A stretch of DNA of 64,000 nt from Ignavibacteria bacterium (GTDB taxonomy: Bacteria; Bacteroidota; Ignavibacteria; Tepidaquicellales; Tepidaquicellaceae): NCBI GenBank assembly GCA_016704345.1, contig JADJAH010000017.1, positions 62,001-126,000 on the forward strand, given 5' to 3'. Position numbers and translations under genes: made by a program. The notes beneath the pieces are model-generated. The model ran no database searches. It saw only the letters and a program-made list of their open reading frames with translations, and had not been told where the DNA came from. Below, one piece after another: positions 1-9,359 of this stretch. Numbering within the stretch: the stretch's first letter is position 1; every line of letters begins with the position of its first letter.

Positions 1-2191
1 CTTCTAAAAGTTTCTGTGCAGTTTTATAATCTCCCTGAAGTCTGGCAACCGTACCTAAATTGATCAGTGAAAAAGAAATTTTAGACGGATCGCCTGAATC
101 CCGGTCTATCTCCAGTGTTTCTTCTATAAGCTCTCTTGCTTTCTTGTAGTCTCCTTTTTCATAGACAACCGTTGCAAGATTATTTAGACCTGATGCTATA
201 TCATCCTTGTTACCAAGTTCTCTCGAAATAACCAGACTTTCTTCTATGAGTCTCTCAGCTTTGTCTGAGTCGCCAAGCATATTAGCAAACAGACCACTGA
301 TGCCTAGAATGTTACCTTTTATAGCTATGTTCATATCCGGGCTTTCGGCAATAATAAGATCCAGCCAATATGTGGCAGTTGTAAGATATCCCCTGTTGAG
401 CCAATAATTCGCGAACGATGCTGCAAGTTTTCCACCTTCATCCTTATCACCACCGCTCACGGACCAATGCATTGCGGCTTCCATATTTCCGTTCTCACTT
501 TCGAGTATCTCAAGCCATTTCTTAACTTCATCTCCTGTCAGTTTCGCTTCAGAAGTAACTGCAAGCTTCATAAAGTGCTGTAAATGTAAAGCTGCCATAG
601 CTTCTTTCTTTCCTGATCCATTTAACAGATCATCCCCGTATTGTCTGATAGATTCAAGCATCCTATACCTGTCTTTTTCTCCGTCATAAATAATAATGGA
701 TTTTTCAGTAAGATTAATTAGAATGTCCAGTATATCATATTCCGATATTTCATCATCATGACAGATACTTTCGGCGGCTTCCATAGTCCATCCTCCCGAA
801 AATACAGAAAGCTTTTCCCACATTCTTTTTTCATTGTCGGCAAGAAGCTCGTAACTCCAGTCTATAAGGGCTTTCAAGGTCTGCTGACGCGGAAGTGCTG
901 TCCTTTTCCCGCCGGTAAGAAGTTTAAATCTGTCGCTTAATCTTTCAAAGATCTTCTCAACACTCAATACTTTTATCCTCGCAGCTGCAAGCTCTATTGC
1001 CAGAGGAATCCCATCGAGATCGCTGCATATTCCCGCAATCACTGCGGCATTCTCACCGGTAATCTCGAAAGCTGTATTCACCGCCTGAGCTCTTTCGACA
1101 AAAAGTTTTACAGACTCAAACTCTGCCACTTGTTCAGGTGTGTACTTCTTACCTTTCTGTGGAGTTTCAAGCGAAGGCAATCTGTGGGTCTGTTCACCGT
1201 CACACTTAAGCGCCTCCCTGCTGGTGACAATCATTTTCAGATCCGGAGCAGACCGGAGGAGTTTTTCAGAAATATGAGCGCATGCATCCGCAATATGTTC
1301 GCAGTTGTCAAGTATAATCAGCATTTCTTTGTCCTTCACATAAGCACACAAAGTATCTTCAGGTGATTTCTGTGATTCCTCCTGAACACCAAGCGCCTGG
1401 TTAATAGTCTGGGGAAGCAGAATTGAATCAGACAATTGTTCAAGTTCGACAAACCATACACCGTTATTGTAATGATCTATTGCATCGGCTGCAACCTGTA
1501 AAGCAAGCCGCGTCTTTCCCGACCCGCCCGAACCCAGAAGTGTCAGAAGATGAGTTCCTGCAAGAAGCTCTTTAACCTCCCGCATTTCCTTTTCCCGACC
1601 AATAAAATTAGTTAGCTGGAATGGCAAGTTGTTGGGTCTGGCATCAAGAGTCTTAAGGGGAGGGAATTCCGTCTGCAATCCATCAGAGATGATCTGACAG
1701 ATGTGAAGCGGCTGTATCAGATCTTTGAGCCTTCTTTCACCAAGGTCCCGCATTTTGAATTCACCCTTCGGAGCTGAATCATAAGCCGTTCTGGAAATCA
1801 ATATTTGTCCGCCATAAGCTGCAGACATTATTCTGTGAGTGCGGGCCATTGTCATGTAACCGGTAAACTTATCGCCTACTCTCTGCGCTTGTCCATAGTG
1901 AACACCAATTCTGACCTTGATCTCCGCATCGTCCCATACTGTATTTGCAAGCTCCTTCTGCGATTCGATGGCTGAATTAATTGCATCTTCTATATTATCG
2001 AACGCAACACAGAATGCATCACCAATAAACTCAAAGACAAATCCGTTATGCCTGGAGAAAATTTCGCTTAGTATAGTGTGATGTTTGTCAACTGCGATGG
2101 GCATTGTATCAGGATATTGCTGCGCGAGTTTAGTGCTTCCTTCGATGTCGGTGAAGAGTATTGCGTAATTTTTGGGATTCGAATCGCTCAA
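1..2191 (-). CDS. Adenylate/guanylate cyclase - P-loop ATPase - TPR signalling protein (3' end outside window)
   Basis: Reading the minus strand from a TTG at 2191 gives about 730 codons with no stop down to base 1. An in-frame TAA lies eight codons upstream of that TTG and there is no ATG before the first domain, so TTG is the only plausible start. Residues about 8-170 are a class III nucleotide cyclase domain with LFTDIEGST and FIGDAFCVAF, which carry the two metal-binding Asp. A P-loop ATPase follows, with Walker A GSGGSGKTR near residues 218-227 and Walker B-like LIILDNCEH near 289. The last part in view (from about residue 560) has TPR-like helices. The arrangement matches the COG3903-type predicted ATPases fused to a cyclase. 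The signal it senses is unknown. The gene is transcribed away from the mla operon terminator and probably stands alone. Confidence 0.85.
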   Translation of the reverse strand, partial: MSDSNPKNYAILFTDIEGSTKLAQQYPDTMPIAVDKHHTILSEIFSRHNGFVFEFIGDAFCVAFDNIEDAINSAIESQKELANTVWDDAEIKVRIGVHYGQAQRVGDKFTGYMTMARTHRIMSAAYGGQILISRTAYDSAPKGEFKMRDLGERRLKDLIQPLHICQIISDGLQTEFPPLKTLDARPNNLPFQLTNFIGREKEMREVKELLAGTHLLTLLGSGGSGKTRLALQVAADAIDHYNNGVWFVELEQLSDSILLPQTINQALGVQEESQKSPEDTLCAYVKDKEMLIILDNCEHIADACAHISEKLLRSAPDLKMIVTSREALKCDGEQTHRLPSLETPQKGKKYTPEQVAEFESVKLFVERAQAVNTAFEITGENAAVIAGICSDLDGIPLAIELAAARIKVLSVEKIFERLSDRFKLLTGGKRTALPRQQTLKALIDWSYELLADNEKRMWEKLSVFSGGWTMEAAESICHDDEISEYDILDILINLTEKSIIIYDGEKDRYRMLESIRQYGDDLLNGSGKKEAMAALHLQHFMKLAVTSEAKLTGDEVKKWLEILESENGNMEAAMHWSVSGGDKDEGGKLAASFANYWLNRGYLTTATYWLDLIIAESPDMNIAIKGNILGISGLFANMLGDSDKAERLIEESLVISRELGNKDDIASGLNNLATVVYEKGDYKKARELIEETLEIDRDSGDPSKISFSLINLGTVARLQGDYKTAQKLLE

Positions 2192-2608
2192 ATTGCTGTA
2201 ATCAAATTTGCTTTATGAAATTGTTAATCTTTGCTTAAATCAAACAGTTCAAATGTGATCAAGACTTATGTTCGAGCTAACATGAAATTATGATTTATAT
2301 GTTCCCGATAAGAACTGAACGACTTTGCACAAAAATAATCATTTCTCTTCCAAATAAATTGGAAAGAATTTTAGCGGTAGGTGAAATTTGATACTTCAAA
2401 CTTCAGACAATATAATTTACTGGATCGTAACTGGGGTGGGCACACATTGGAATTACCGTAAAGATCTTGGAAGACCTCTTAAGCAAGTATTACTGAATCT
2501 ATGCAAAGATCCGGAAGAACAATAACTTTGATGTTCTGCCGGATCTTCTTTAAAAGTTTAGATATTTTGAATTTGCACATTCCTGAATCGGGAATTACTC
2601 AGCGCTAA
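2192..2608. other. Intergenic region, 417 bp
   Basis: No open frame with coding character is visible on either strand. The region lies between the mlaD stop and the TTG start of the cyclase-ATPase gene, so it must hold the mla operon terminator (hairpin at 2506-2547) and the promoter of the cyclase gene. I could not pick out a convincing promoter box. Confidence 0.6.
2506..2547 (-). terminator. Hairpin terminator candidate after mlaD
   Basis: Arms at 2506-2521 and 2532-2547 pair over 16 positions with one mismatch around a 10-base loop. It lies 60-100 bases past the mlaD stop. The T-tract after the stem is short on both strands, so intrinsic termination is likely but not certain. Confidence 0.6.
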
Positions 2609-3685
2609 CTATTTATTTGCATTCAGACTATCCAACTTTCTTTGAAGTTCATTCCTCATCAGTTCGAGTTTCTTTTGCATATCCCTTAACTCTACTTCTT
2701 TCTGGTCAAGCTCATTCTCCTTATTCAAGATCCTGTTCTCTCTTGTTTCCATGACGTTTGTAAATTCCGTCTTATCCCAATAACCAAGATCCTCGAAGTA
2801 TCCTTTGAACAGAAAGTTGTGCTTCAGCGCTTCCATATTCTGATAGAAACTAAAAGAGCCCATTTCAAGATTTGCAGTTGTCTGATTGGTATTTCTAAGA
2901 ACTCCTTTTATGTCGTTTGCGAATACAGTATCTGTGAGGAGTGTTCCTACAAGACTTTGGCTTGAGTTCATCTTTGTTGTGATCTCGCCAATGTTATCTG
3001 TTATGAGTTTTATGCTTACTGTAAGCTCCTGAATATCACTTGTAACAGTATTTATCGTGCTTGATGTCTGGGCGAGAATCCTGTCTATACTTTCTGTGGA
3101 ATTAGCAACATTAGCAGTCAGCGAATCAAGGTTATCATAAAGATCGCTGTTGTTTACAAGTTTACCAAGAGTACCTTCTCCATTATTCACTTTCATGGTA
3201 ATCTCCGTAATTTGTTGTGCAATCACCTCAGCTTCTTTTGATGACTTTTCAAGATTTTTTATTATGTCTCCAAGTTCAGCCGGTTTTACTGAGTGGATCG
3301 AATCTCCGCTTTCCACAGGTGTTGAGCCGGGAGTTCCGCCATAAATTGTAAGCACTTTATTTCCAACAAGCCCCTCTGAATTTATTGTTGTTTCAGAATC
3401 TTTCTTTATAAACTCCTTTACTTTTTCCTGAATGCTCATAGTTACCCTGATCTTGTCTGTCGCAAGTATGTCAATCGCCTTTACCGTTCCGACGTTGATT
3501 CCTGCAAACTGAACATTGTTGCCTTCCGCAAGTCCGCTGACAGAAGAGAATATTGAATACACTTCGAAAGTATCTGTAAACAGGTTATCTTTGCTGCCAA
3601 TGTAAAAGATCCCGAAAACAAAAACAGCAAGACCCAGTGTTATGAAAATTCCAAGCTTGATGAGTTTAGATTTGTCCATTCCCAT
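2609..3685 (-). CDS. mlaD: MlaD/MCE-family phospholipid-binding protein
   Basis: This 358-residue protein is the substrate-binding MCE component of an Mla-type lipid transporter. MCE proteins are anchored in the inner membrane and form a ring with a hydrophobic pore that passes phospholipids between the membranes. A single N-terminal membrane helix spans residues about 8-30, followed by an MCE domain at about 35-115 that includes FAGINVGTVKAI. A long helical region comes next, and the last 50 residues are a Lys/Glu-rich coiled coil, much longer than in E. coli MlaD. The gene is third in an mlaE-mlaF-mlaD order, 70 bp after mlaF. Family assignment is firm; the transport direction is not shown by sequence. 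Confidence 0.9.
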   Translation of the reverse strand: MGMDKSKLIKLGIFITLGLAVFVFGIFYIGSKDNLFTDTFEVYSIFSSVSGLAEGNNVQFAGINVGTVKAIDILATDKIRVTMSIQEKVKEFIKKDSETTINSEGLVGNKVLTIYGGTPGSTPVESGDSIHSVKPAELGDIIKNLEKSSKEAEVIAQQITEITMKVNNGEGTLGKLVNNSDLYDNLDSLTANVANSTESIDRILAQTSSTINTVTSDIQELTVSIKLITDNIGEITTKMNSSQSLVGTLLTDTVFANDIKGVLRNTNQTTANLEMGSFSFYQNMEALKHNFLFKGYFEDLGYWDKTEFTNVMETRENRILNKENELDQKEVELRDMQKKLELMRNELQRKLDSLNANK

Positions 3686-3755
3686 GGTTATGTCTTAAAT
3701 TGTTTTTCAATTGTTCCGGTTAAATCCCGGAAGGCTACTTTTCGTTTTTACTTCT

Positions 3756-4505
3756 TTATTCAAACTTGAAGAATCCTCTTACAAACTCATCGTCAGATTT
3801 TTCCAGTTCTTCATATGTTCCTTCAGCAGCAAACTTGCCATCCTTCAATACTACAATTCTGTTTGAAACAAGTTTTGCACACTGCATGTCATGAGTCACA
3901 ATCAGTGATGATACATCCAGTTTCTTCTGCATGTCAAGTATCAAATGGCTGATCTCATTCGATGTAACAGGGTCCAGTCCTGTTGTTGGTTCATCATATA
4001 ATATGATCTCGGGTTCAAGCATCAGAGTTCTTGCAAGACCTATTCTCTTTTGCATTCCTCCTGATAACTCAGACGGCATTTTGTCAATGGCTTCTACCAA
4101 TCCTACATTCTCCAGCATTTCTTCAACTTTCCCGGAGAGATCACTTTTTTTGTAATCCGGTTGTCGGATGATTGGAAATTCAAGATTTTGCCTTACAGTC
4201 ATCGAGTCATAAAGCGCTCCGCTTTGAAACAGAAATCCAATTCGTATTCTGAGTTTGCTTTTTTCAGCTTGTTTGATACTGAGAAAATCTTCTCCGAATA
4301 TTTCAATGCTTCCTGAATCCGGAAAGATTAATCCTATAATGCATTTCAGGATTACAGACTTGCCCGTTCCAGATCTGCCGAGTATTACTACAGTCTCACC
4401 TTTCTTAAGTTTCAGGTCAACTTCCGAAAGTACCGTGTTGCTCCCGAATGATTTCTTAAGTTTGCTTACACTGAGTATTTCATCATCATTTTTGACTTCA
4501 CTCAT
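3756..4505 (-). CDS. mlaF: MlaF-type ABC transporter ATPase
   Basis: A 249-residue cytoplasmic ATP-binding subunit that powers the Mla lipid transporter. Walker A is GRSGTGKS at 43-50, the Q-loop Gln is in FLFQ at 91-94, the ABC signature LSGGM is at 147-151, and Walker B IILYDEP is at 167-173, followed by a TTGLDP D-loop. All catalytic elements are present. It lies between the permease gene (5 bp gap) and mlaD, so the three subunits are co-transcribed. The similarity is to the MlaF/Ttg2A group rather than to general importers, supported by its mlaE and mlaD neighbours. Confidence 0.93.
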   Translation of the reverse strand: MSEVKNDDEILSVSKLKKSFGSNTVLSEVDLKLKKGETVVILGRSGTGKSVILKCIIGLIFPDSGSIEIFGEDFLSIKQAEKSKLRIRIGFLFQSGALYDSMTVRQNLEFPIIRQPDYKKSDLSGKVEEMLENVGLVEAIDKMPSELSGGMQKRIGLARTLMLEPEIILYDEPTTGLDPVTSNEISHLILDMQKKLDVSSLIVTHDMQCAKLVSNRIVVLKDGKFAAEGTYEELEKSDDEFVRGFFKFE

Positions 4506-4510
4506 GCTCT

Positions 4511-5326
4511 TCAGAATATGATTGAGGCAAGTTGAACCATTACCATATCAATAAGTATAACCATCAGTGATGAAATTACAACTGCCGTATTTGCAGCTAT
4601 ACCTACGCTCTCAGTTCCCCTGCTTGCATTGTAGCCTTCATAGCAACCGACAACACCGATGCTCATACCAAACAGAAACGTTTTTGTTACGGCAGGAATT
4701 ATGTCACTGAAAGTAATATTTGCCATTGCACTAACCAGATAAGTCTTCAATGAAGTATAATCAAAAATATTGATAGCCAGAAATCCACCGAACAATGCGA
4801 TTGCATCAGCGAGAATAACGAGAATTGGAAGCATCAGAGTTGCGGCAAAGATTCTCGTTACTACAAGGTACTTGAACGGATTCGTACCTGAAACTTCCAT
4901 TGAATCTATCTGTTCGGTTACTTTCATCGAACCGAGTTCGGCGCCGATTCCCGAGCCGATCTTTCCGGCAAAGATCAATGATGTTATGACGGGGCCGATC
5001 TCGAGTATCACTGCAAGAGCCACCATAGATGGGACAAGAGAAGCAGCTCCGAATTTGTCCAGTGTCGGGATTGATTGCAAAGTGAGTGTCAGTCCAATTA
5101 TAAAACCCGTGATTGCAACCAACGGAAACGATTTGTAGCCGATCATAAAAAACTGCTTCAAAGTTTCGTTTATCTCATAAGGCGGCTTAAACAGTTCTAT
5201 CAAGAATTTCACGGCAAACGAAGCAAGTCCGGCAATCTTCTGGAAAAATTCTTCAGATGATGCCGGAAGTTTAAGCTTTTGCTTTTTCTTTGGCTTAACT
5301 TCCATTATTTTCGCTTCACTACTCAT
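4511..5326 (-). CDS. mlaE: MlaE-type ABC transporter permease
   Basis: A 271-residue inner-membrane permease of the MlaE family. After a charged, Lys-rich N-terminus of about 30 residues there are five to six hydrophobic segments. The conserved core reads IGPVITSLIFAGKIGSGI, then AAELG-like GAELGSMKVTEQIDSMEV and NPFKYLVVTR, which is the hallmark region of MlaE permeases. It pairs with the ATPase encoded 5 bp downstream and with the MCE protein after that. The gene starts 8 bp after the small exported protein at 5335-5961, so that protein is probably made with the transporter. Confidence 0.93.
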   Translation of the reverse strand: MSSEAKIMEVKPKKKQKLKLPASSEEFFQKIAGLASFAVKFLIELFKPPYEINETLKQFFMIGYKSFPLVAITGFIIGLTLTLQSIPTLDKFGAASLVPSMVALAVILEIGPVITSLIFAGKIGSGIGAELGSMKVTEQIDSMEVSGTNPFKYLVVTRIFAATLMLPILVILADAIALFGGFLAINIFDYTSLKTYLVSAMANITFSDIIPAVTKTFLFGMSIGVVGCYEGYNASRGTESVGIAANTAVVISSLMVILIDMVMVQLASIIF

Positions 5327-5334
5327 TAGTCCTG

Positions 5335-5961
5335 TTAATTCTTCCTTCTGATTTTAAGATCAATAAATGGATTGGCAAATCCAATCATCAATCCCATTGA
5401 AAAATCAATAATATTTTCTCCCTCGGGAATGTCTGTATATCTCAATTTGAGATTTGGATATATAAGCAACTTGTCATTCCTGATGGAATAGCCATAGGAA
5501 ATCTCAGGTGAAACTCCGTGATACTCAAGATCATAAAAATAAGATGCCCCCAAAGAAATTACCGATGTTCCCTGAAGCAGATTGGATGGTCTTAGTTTGT
5601 CTTTAAGAAGTATGTCATACTTATAGCCGAGCCTAAAATGGCTGCTGCTTCCCTCTCTAAAAATATATGAATACTCAGCGGCAATTCTATGTTCACCAAA
5701 ATATCCAAAACCCAGTGAGATCTCCTTTGTCAATCCTCCGCCAATCCTATCGTTCTGAAAGAGTACTATTGGATTTAACAGATAAAAAAACGAAGCAACA
5801 CCGATACCTATAGGCAATGTTGAGTTTCCAGTTTCTGTCTTTTCCTTACCCGGATAAAAGCTGTTTGTGAAGTCGACCGGCAAAACTTGCGAACAAACAC
5901 TTCCGGTTCGAAGAATTATTAGAAATGATATGATAATAAGATTTCTCGGTATTAACTTCAA
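5335..5961 (-). CDS. Exported beta-barrel-like protein, first gene of the mla operon
   Basis: I do not recognise a named family. The 208-residue product begins with a typical signal peptide (hydrophobic residues about 8-24, ending near SVCSQ). The mature part has alternating hydrophobic and polar residues with many Gly and Tyr, as in a small outer-membrane beta-barrel: examples are GGLTKEISLGFGYF and HFRLGYKYDI. It lies 8 bp upstream of mlaE and shares its direction, so it is probably co-transcribed. No MlaA lipoprotein or MlaC carrier is seen nearby, so this could be an outer-membrane partner of the transporter. That role is an inference from position only. Confidence 0.7.
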   Translation of the reverse strand: MKLIPRNLIIISFLIILRTGSVCSQVLPVDFTNSFYPGKEKTETGNSTLPIGIGVASFFYLLNPIVLFQNDRIGGGLTKEISLGFGYFGEHRIAAEYSYIFREGSSSHFRLGYKYDILLKDKLRPSNLLQGTSVISLGASYFYDLEYHGVSPEISYGYSIRNDKLLIYPNLKLRYTDIPEGENIIDFSMGLMIGFANPFIDLKIRRKN

Positions 5962-6220
5962 TACGTACTAATGACTTTTACTTTTAAATTACTGATTATG
6001 ATGACTAAACTCACTTCAAGAATGGCTTCCTTCGATCTTCATAAAAGTAAACCGACCATTTCAAACTATCAATTATAAACTCAAACCGACAGTCATTATC
6101 ACTAACAATTGCCAAGCATTGTTTTAAAAAATAGTTTGAGATTTATTAGAATCTTGAATTAAGTTCCTTGATGTGCAATCTTATTTAAATTAATTAACGG
6201 AATCTCGATTACAATTCCAA
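5962..6220. promoter_or_regulatory. Divergent intergenic region between mla operon and sulP
   Basis: This 259-bp AT-rich gap separates two divergent transcription units, so it should carry a promoter for each. I see no strongly scoring sigma box and no clear operator; the sulP start at 6221 has no Shine-Dalgarno sequence, only an A-rich stretch before the ATG. Confidence 0.4.
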
Positions 6221-7900
6221 ATGAAAAGCATTTCTGAACTGATTCCAGGAATTCAGATCTTTACCAAATATAAAGGAGAGTGGTTAGGCAAAGACTTGAT
6301 TGCCGGACTTTCCGTTGCGGCAATAGCATTGCCGGTTGGAATTGCATACGCAGGTCTTGCCGGATTACCTCCGGAAACCGGTTTGTATTCCAGCATATTG
6401 CCGGTAGTTGCTTATGCTTTATTTGGAACTTCAAGACAGCTAATAATCGGGCCGGATTCAGCAACATGCATGTTGGTATCTTCTGCACTTCTATCGGTAG
6501 CAGTGGCCGGGAGCTCTGAATACAGGGCTTTTTCAACCTTGTTGGCTGTTGTGGTTGGACTGCTTTGCATAGCTGGAGGTATATTCAAACTCGGCTTCCT
6601 CGCAAATTTTCTTTCGAAACCAATTTTGAATGGATATCTCAACGGACTTGCCATCAGTATAATAGCGGGGCAATTGGGAAAGTTTATGGGTTTCAAAATA
6701 GAAACTTCCGGCTTTTTCAGAATGATATTTGAATTCATTTCGAAGATAGGACAAACACATTTTTACACAATTTTAATTGGTGCACTCACTTTTATCTTTC
6801 TCAGATTTTTCAAAAAGTATTTCAAATCTTTACCCGCACCGTTAGTAGCAGTCGCAGGAGGGATAGTTGTTGCCTGGATGTTCGGGTTAGATCAAAAAGG
6901 AGTTACGGTGGTAGGACATGTTCCGGCAGGTTTTCCTCCATTTGTTTTTCCCGATCTGATCAGCGGAGACACTCCAAAGATATTCATGGAATCTATTGGA
7001 ATCGTGTTGATAACTTTTTGCAGCATGATGCTGACAAGCAAGAGCTTTGCATCAAAAAACGGATACACGGTGAATGCCAACAAAGATTTCGTGGCACTTG
7101 GCATTTCAAATGTACTTTCCGGCTTTACGAGCGGCTTCGTTGTAAGCGGAGCAGATTCGAGAACGGCGGTTAATGATTCTGCCGGCGGTAAAACCCAGTT
7201 GGTATCCATTGTTGCTGCAATTACTATGTCCTTAATAGCAATCTTGTTTACTCAATCTCTAAGCTACTTGCCAATTGCCACACTAAGCGCCATAATAATT
7301 TCTGCGTCAATAGGCTTGTTTAATTTTGATTATCTCAAAAGACTTTACAAAGTAAGTCCACCCGAATTCAGATTAGCAGTGATTACTTCCTTGTCAGTCA
7401 TTACTATTGGCGTGATACCCGCAGTTGTAGTTGCAATTGGATTATCGGTAGTGAAACTCATTGCAAGAACTTCAGCGCCGACTGATGCGATTCTTGGAAA
7501 AGTCGTTGACACTGGAGTATATCACAATGTAGAATTATTCCGGGAAGCAAAGACGTTTGAAGGGCTGTTAATTTACAGATTTGACGCTCCGATTCTGTTC
7601 TTCAATTCTGATCATTTCACTAGCAGAGTAAGGCAGATCACTTCTGAACAGGAGGATAACGTAAGATATTTGCTGATAGATGCTGGCTCGATAATCAATA
7701 TGGACATTACTGCTGCAGATACATTGATCAGTTTGGTCGAAGAGCTAAGATCCAGGGGAATTGGTTTTGGAATAGCAGAGATAAAAGGCAATCTGAGAAG
7801 AATGTTTACAGATTCGGGATTGGAAGAAACAATTGGAAGTCAAAACATTTTTGAAACAGTTGAAGTAGGGGTACAACATTTTTTAAAATCAAAACAGTAA
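6221..7900 (+). CDS. SulP family anion transporter with STAS domain
   Basis: A 559-residue inner-membrane transporter of the SLC26/SulP family. The N-terminal two thirds hold ten or more hydrophobic segments, beginning with a canonical SulP block at residues about 25-90 (LPVGIAYAGLAGLPPETGLY and LIIGPDSATCML). A cytoplasmic STAS domain covers about residues 435-555, with YLLIDAGSIINMDITAADTL. Family members move sulfate, bicarbonate or other anions with sodium or protons; the substrate cannot be read from the sequence. The next gene begins 2 bp after the stop, so both are one transcript. Sulfate would fit the sulfotransferase encoded at 56315, but bicarbonate is equally possible. Confidence 0.92.
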   Translation: MKSISELIPGIQIFTKYKGEWLGKDLIAGLSVAAIALPVGIAYAGLAGLPPETGLYSSILPVVAYALFGTSRQLIIGPDSATCMLVSSALLSVAVAGSSEYRAFSTLLAVVVGLLCIAGGIFKLGFLANFLSKPILNGYLNGLAISIIAGQLGKFMGFKIETSGFFRMIFEFISKIGQTHFYTILIGALTFIFLRFFKKYFKSLPAPLVAVAGGIVVAWMFGLDQKGVTVVGHVPAGFPPFVFPDLISGDTPKIFMESIGIVLITFCSMMLTSKSFASKNGYTVNANKDFVALGISNVLSGFTSGFVVSGADSRTAVNDSAGGKTQLVSIVAAITMSLIAILFTQSLSYLPIATLSAIIISASIGLFNFDYLKRLYKVSPPEFRLAVITSLSVITIGVIPAVVVAIGLSVVKLIARTSAPTDAILGKVVDTGVYHNVELFREAKTFEGLLIYRFDAPILFFNSDHFTSRVRQITSEQEDNVRYLLIDAGSIINMDITAADTLISLVEELRSRGIGFGIAEIKGNLRRMFTDSGLEETIGSQNIFETVEVGVQHFLKSKQ

Positions 7901-7902
7901 TT

Positions 7903-9165
7903 ATGCGCAATCTTGTAAGAGTTACAACTATATTGTGTTCAGCTCTTTTGGTTCTTTCAATATTCACCTTAGAAGCTGAATTCTGTTATAGTCAGGACAA
8001 GAAAAATAAAGAAGAAGCAACCACTCAAACGGACCTGATTGACATAATCCGTGACCTTTTAGGAAAGAAGCCTTTAAAGACAGATACAACAAACAACAAG
8101 GATGACGAGTCTCTGAAGTTAAGCTTTCTGCCGGGTGTTGCCTATTCTTCTAATACTGGATTTCTTATCGGGTTCAATTTGGGTATGGCGAAGTACTTTG
8201 GAAGCTCTGCAAATACATCTCCATCGGCTGCGACTTTGTCGAGCAATTACACTTCTAAGAATCAGTTCAACGTGAAAATGAAATCAGACATTTACACTTC
8301 TAAGAACAACTGGTATCTCGAAGGTGACTGGAGATTGTCACTTACCTCTCAGCCGACTTATGGACTTGGATCCGGGACTCCCGGTTCGAATGAGCAGATT
8401 CTGTTCTATGATCAGTTAAGATTTTATCAGAAGTTTTCAAAAAAACTCTTCGGTAATATTTATGCAGGAGCTGGATTTTATTTTGACCGATTCTATAATG
8501 TGAAAACCAAGAATCTTGACGACGCAGAGATCTCTCCGAATTTTCATAATGAATACAACAAGAAGTATAACTTTGACACAACAAATTACAACAATGCCGG
8601 CATTGGATTGCTTCTAGAATTTGATTCCAGAGATAACACAATAAATGCTTACAATGGTTATTATGGCGTTTTCAAGTATATTGTCAACGGCAAGTCATTG
8701 GGCGGGGAAAGCTATTGGCAGAACGCATACTTTGAATTCAGGACATACCAATCTTATGGAAAAGTCAACAAGCATGTTTTTGCGTTTTGGCTTTATGGAA
8801 ATTTTGCTGTTGCAGGAAAAGCTCCGTACTTGAGTCTCCCTGCCACCGGTTGGGACAAGTATGAGAAATCAGGCAGAGGTTATTCGGCAGGAAGGTTCAG
8901 AGGAAACGGTTTGATGTACGGAGAGTTCGAGTACAGGATTCCGCTGTCAAATAACGGATTGTTTGGAGCTGTAGTCTTTATAAACGGCACTACTACTTCT
9001 GATCCTGATAATGGAACTGCACTTTTCAAATATGTGACCCCGGGATATGGCGGCGGGCTAAGAATAAAATTCAATAAGAACTCCCGAACAAATGTTGCCA
9101 TTGATTATGGGCGTGGAAGTGACGGAGCGAGCAGTTTCTCTTTTAACCTTGGAGAGAATTTTTGA
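7903..9165 (+). CDS. Omp85/BamA-like outer-membrane barrel protein
   Basis: A 420-residue exported protein. A signal peptide covers residues about 1-30 (hydrophobic stretch ILCSALLVLSIFTLEA). A short charged linker rich in Lys, Asp and Thr follows, then a beta-barrel from about residue 75 to the end with repeated aromatic strands such as LLLEFDSRDNTINAYNGYYG. That strand pattern and the final aromatic residue (LGENF) fit the Omp85/surface-antigen D15 C-terminal domain. No POTRA repeats are evident, so it is not BamA itself. The gene is 2 bp behind the SulP transporter. A role as an outer-membrane channel for the same solute is possible but unproven. Confidence 0.75.
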   Translation: MRNLVRVTTILCSALLVLSIFTLEAEFCYSQDKKNKEEATTQTDLIDIIRDLLGKKPLKTDTTNNKDDESLKLSFLPGVAYSSNTGFLIGFNLGMAKYFGSSANTSPSAATLSSNYTSKNQFNVKMKSDIYTSKNNWYLEGDWRLSLTSQPTYGLGSGTPGSNEQILFYDQLRFYQKFSKKLFGNIYAGAGFYFDRFYNVKTKNLDDAEISPNFHNEYNKKYNFDTTNYNNAGIGLLLEFDSRDNTINAYNGYYGVFKYIVNGKSLGGESYWQNAYFEFRTYQSYGKVNKHVFAFWLYGNFAVAGKAPYLSLPATGWDKYEKSGRGYSAGRFRGNGLMYGEFEYRIPLSNNGLFGAVVFINGTTTSDPDNGTALFKYVTPGYGGGLRIKFNKNSRTNVAIDYGRGSDGASSFSFNLGENF

Positions 9166-9250
9166 TTGGGAAGTTTGAATACTTAGATTTGAATTTTTGA
9201 ATTCCAGTTTGCTGATGCTCCTGTTCCAAGAGTAGCATCCTAAAAATGAG

Positions 9251-9289
9251 AAAGGTATCCGGGATTCAAGAGAAATCCAGGATACCTTT
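9251..9289. terminator. Bidirectional hairpin terminator
   Basis: Arms at 9251-9266 and 9274-9289 pair over 16 positions with one mismatch around a 7-base loop; the stem starts with AAA and ends with TTT. It sits between two converging transcripts (plus-strand barrel gene ending at 9165 and the minus-strand glycan locus ending at 9360), so it likely ends both. Confidence 0.85.
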
Positions 9290-9359
9290 GTTGCTGTATT
9301 TAGTGATCAGAAACTGTACGGCAAATTAAAGTCTCCATACTTAATCGATGACGGAATTC

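Noticed and set aside
207..407. Short plus-strand frame
   Set aside because: It lies antisense to the cyclase-ATPase gene, which is open in frame across the whole stretch with recognisable domains.
3714..3732. Small inverted repeat between mlaF and mlaD
   Set aside because: The stem is only 6 bp and no T-tract follows, so it is not credible as a terminator.
6261..7209. Several short minus-strand frames
   Set aside because: They are antisense to the SulP gene and have no family-like sequence or start context.
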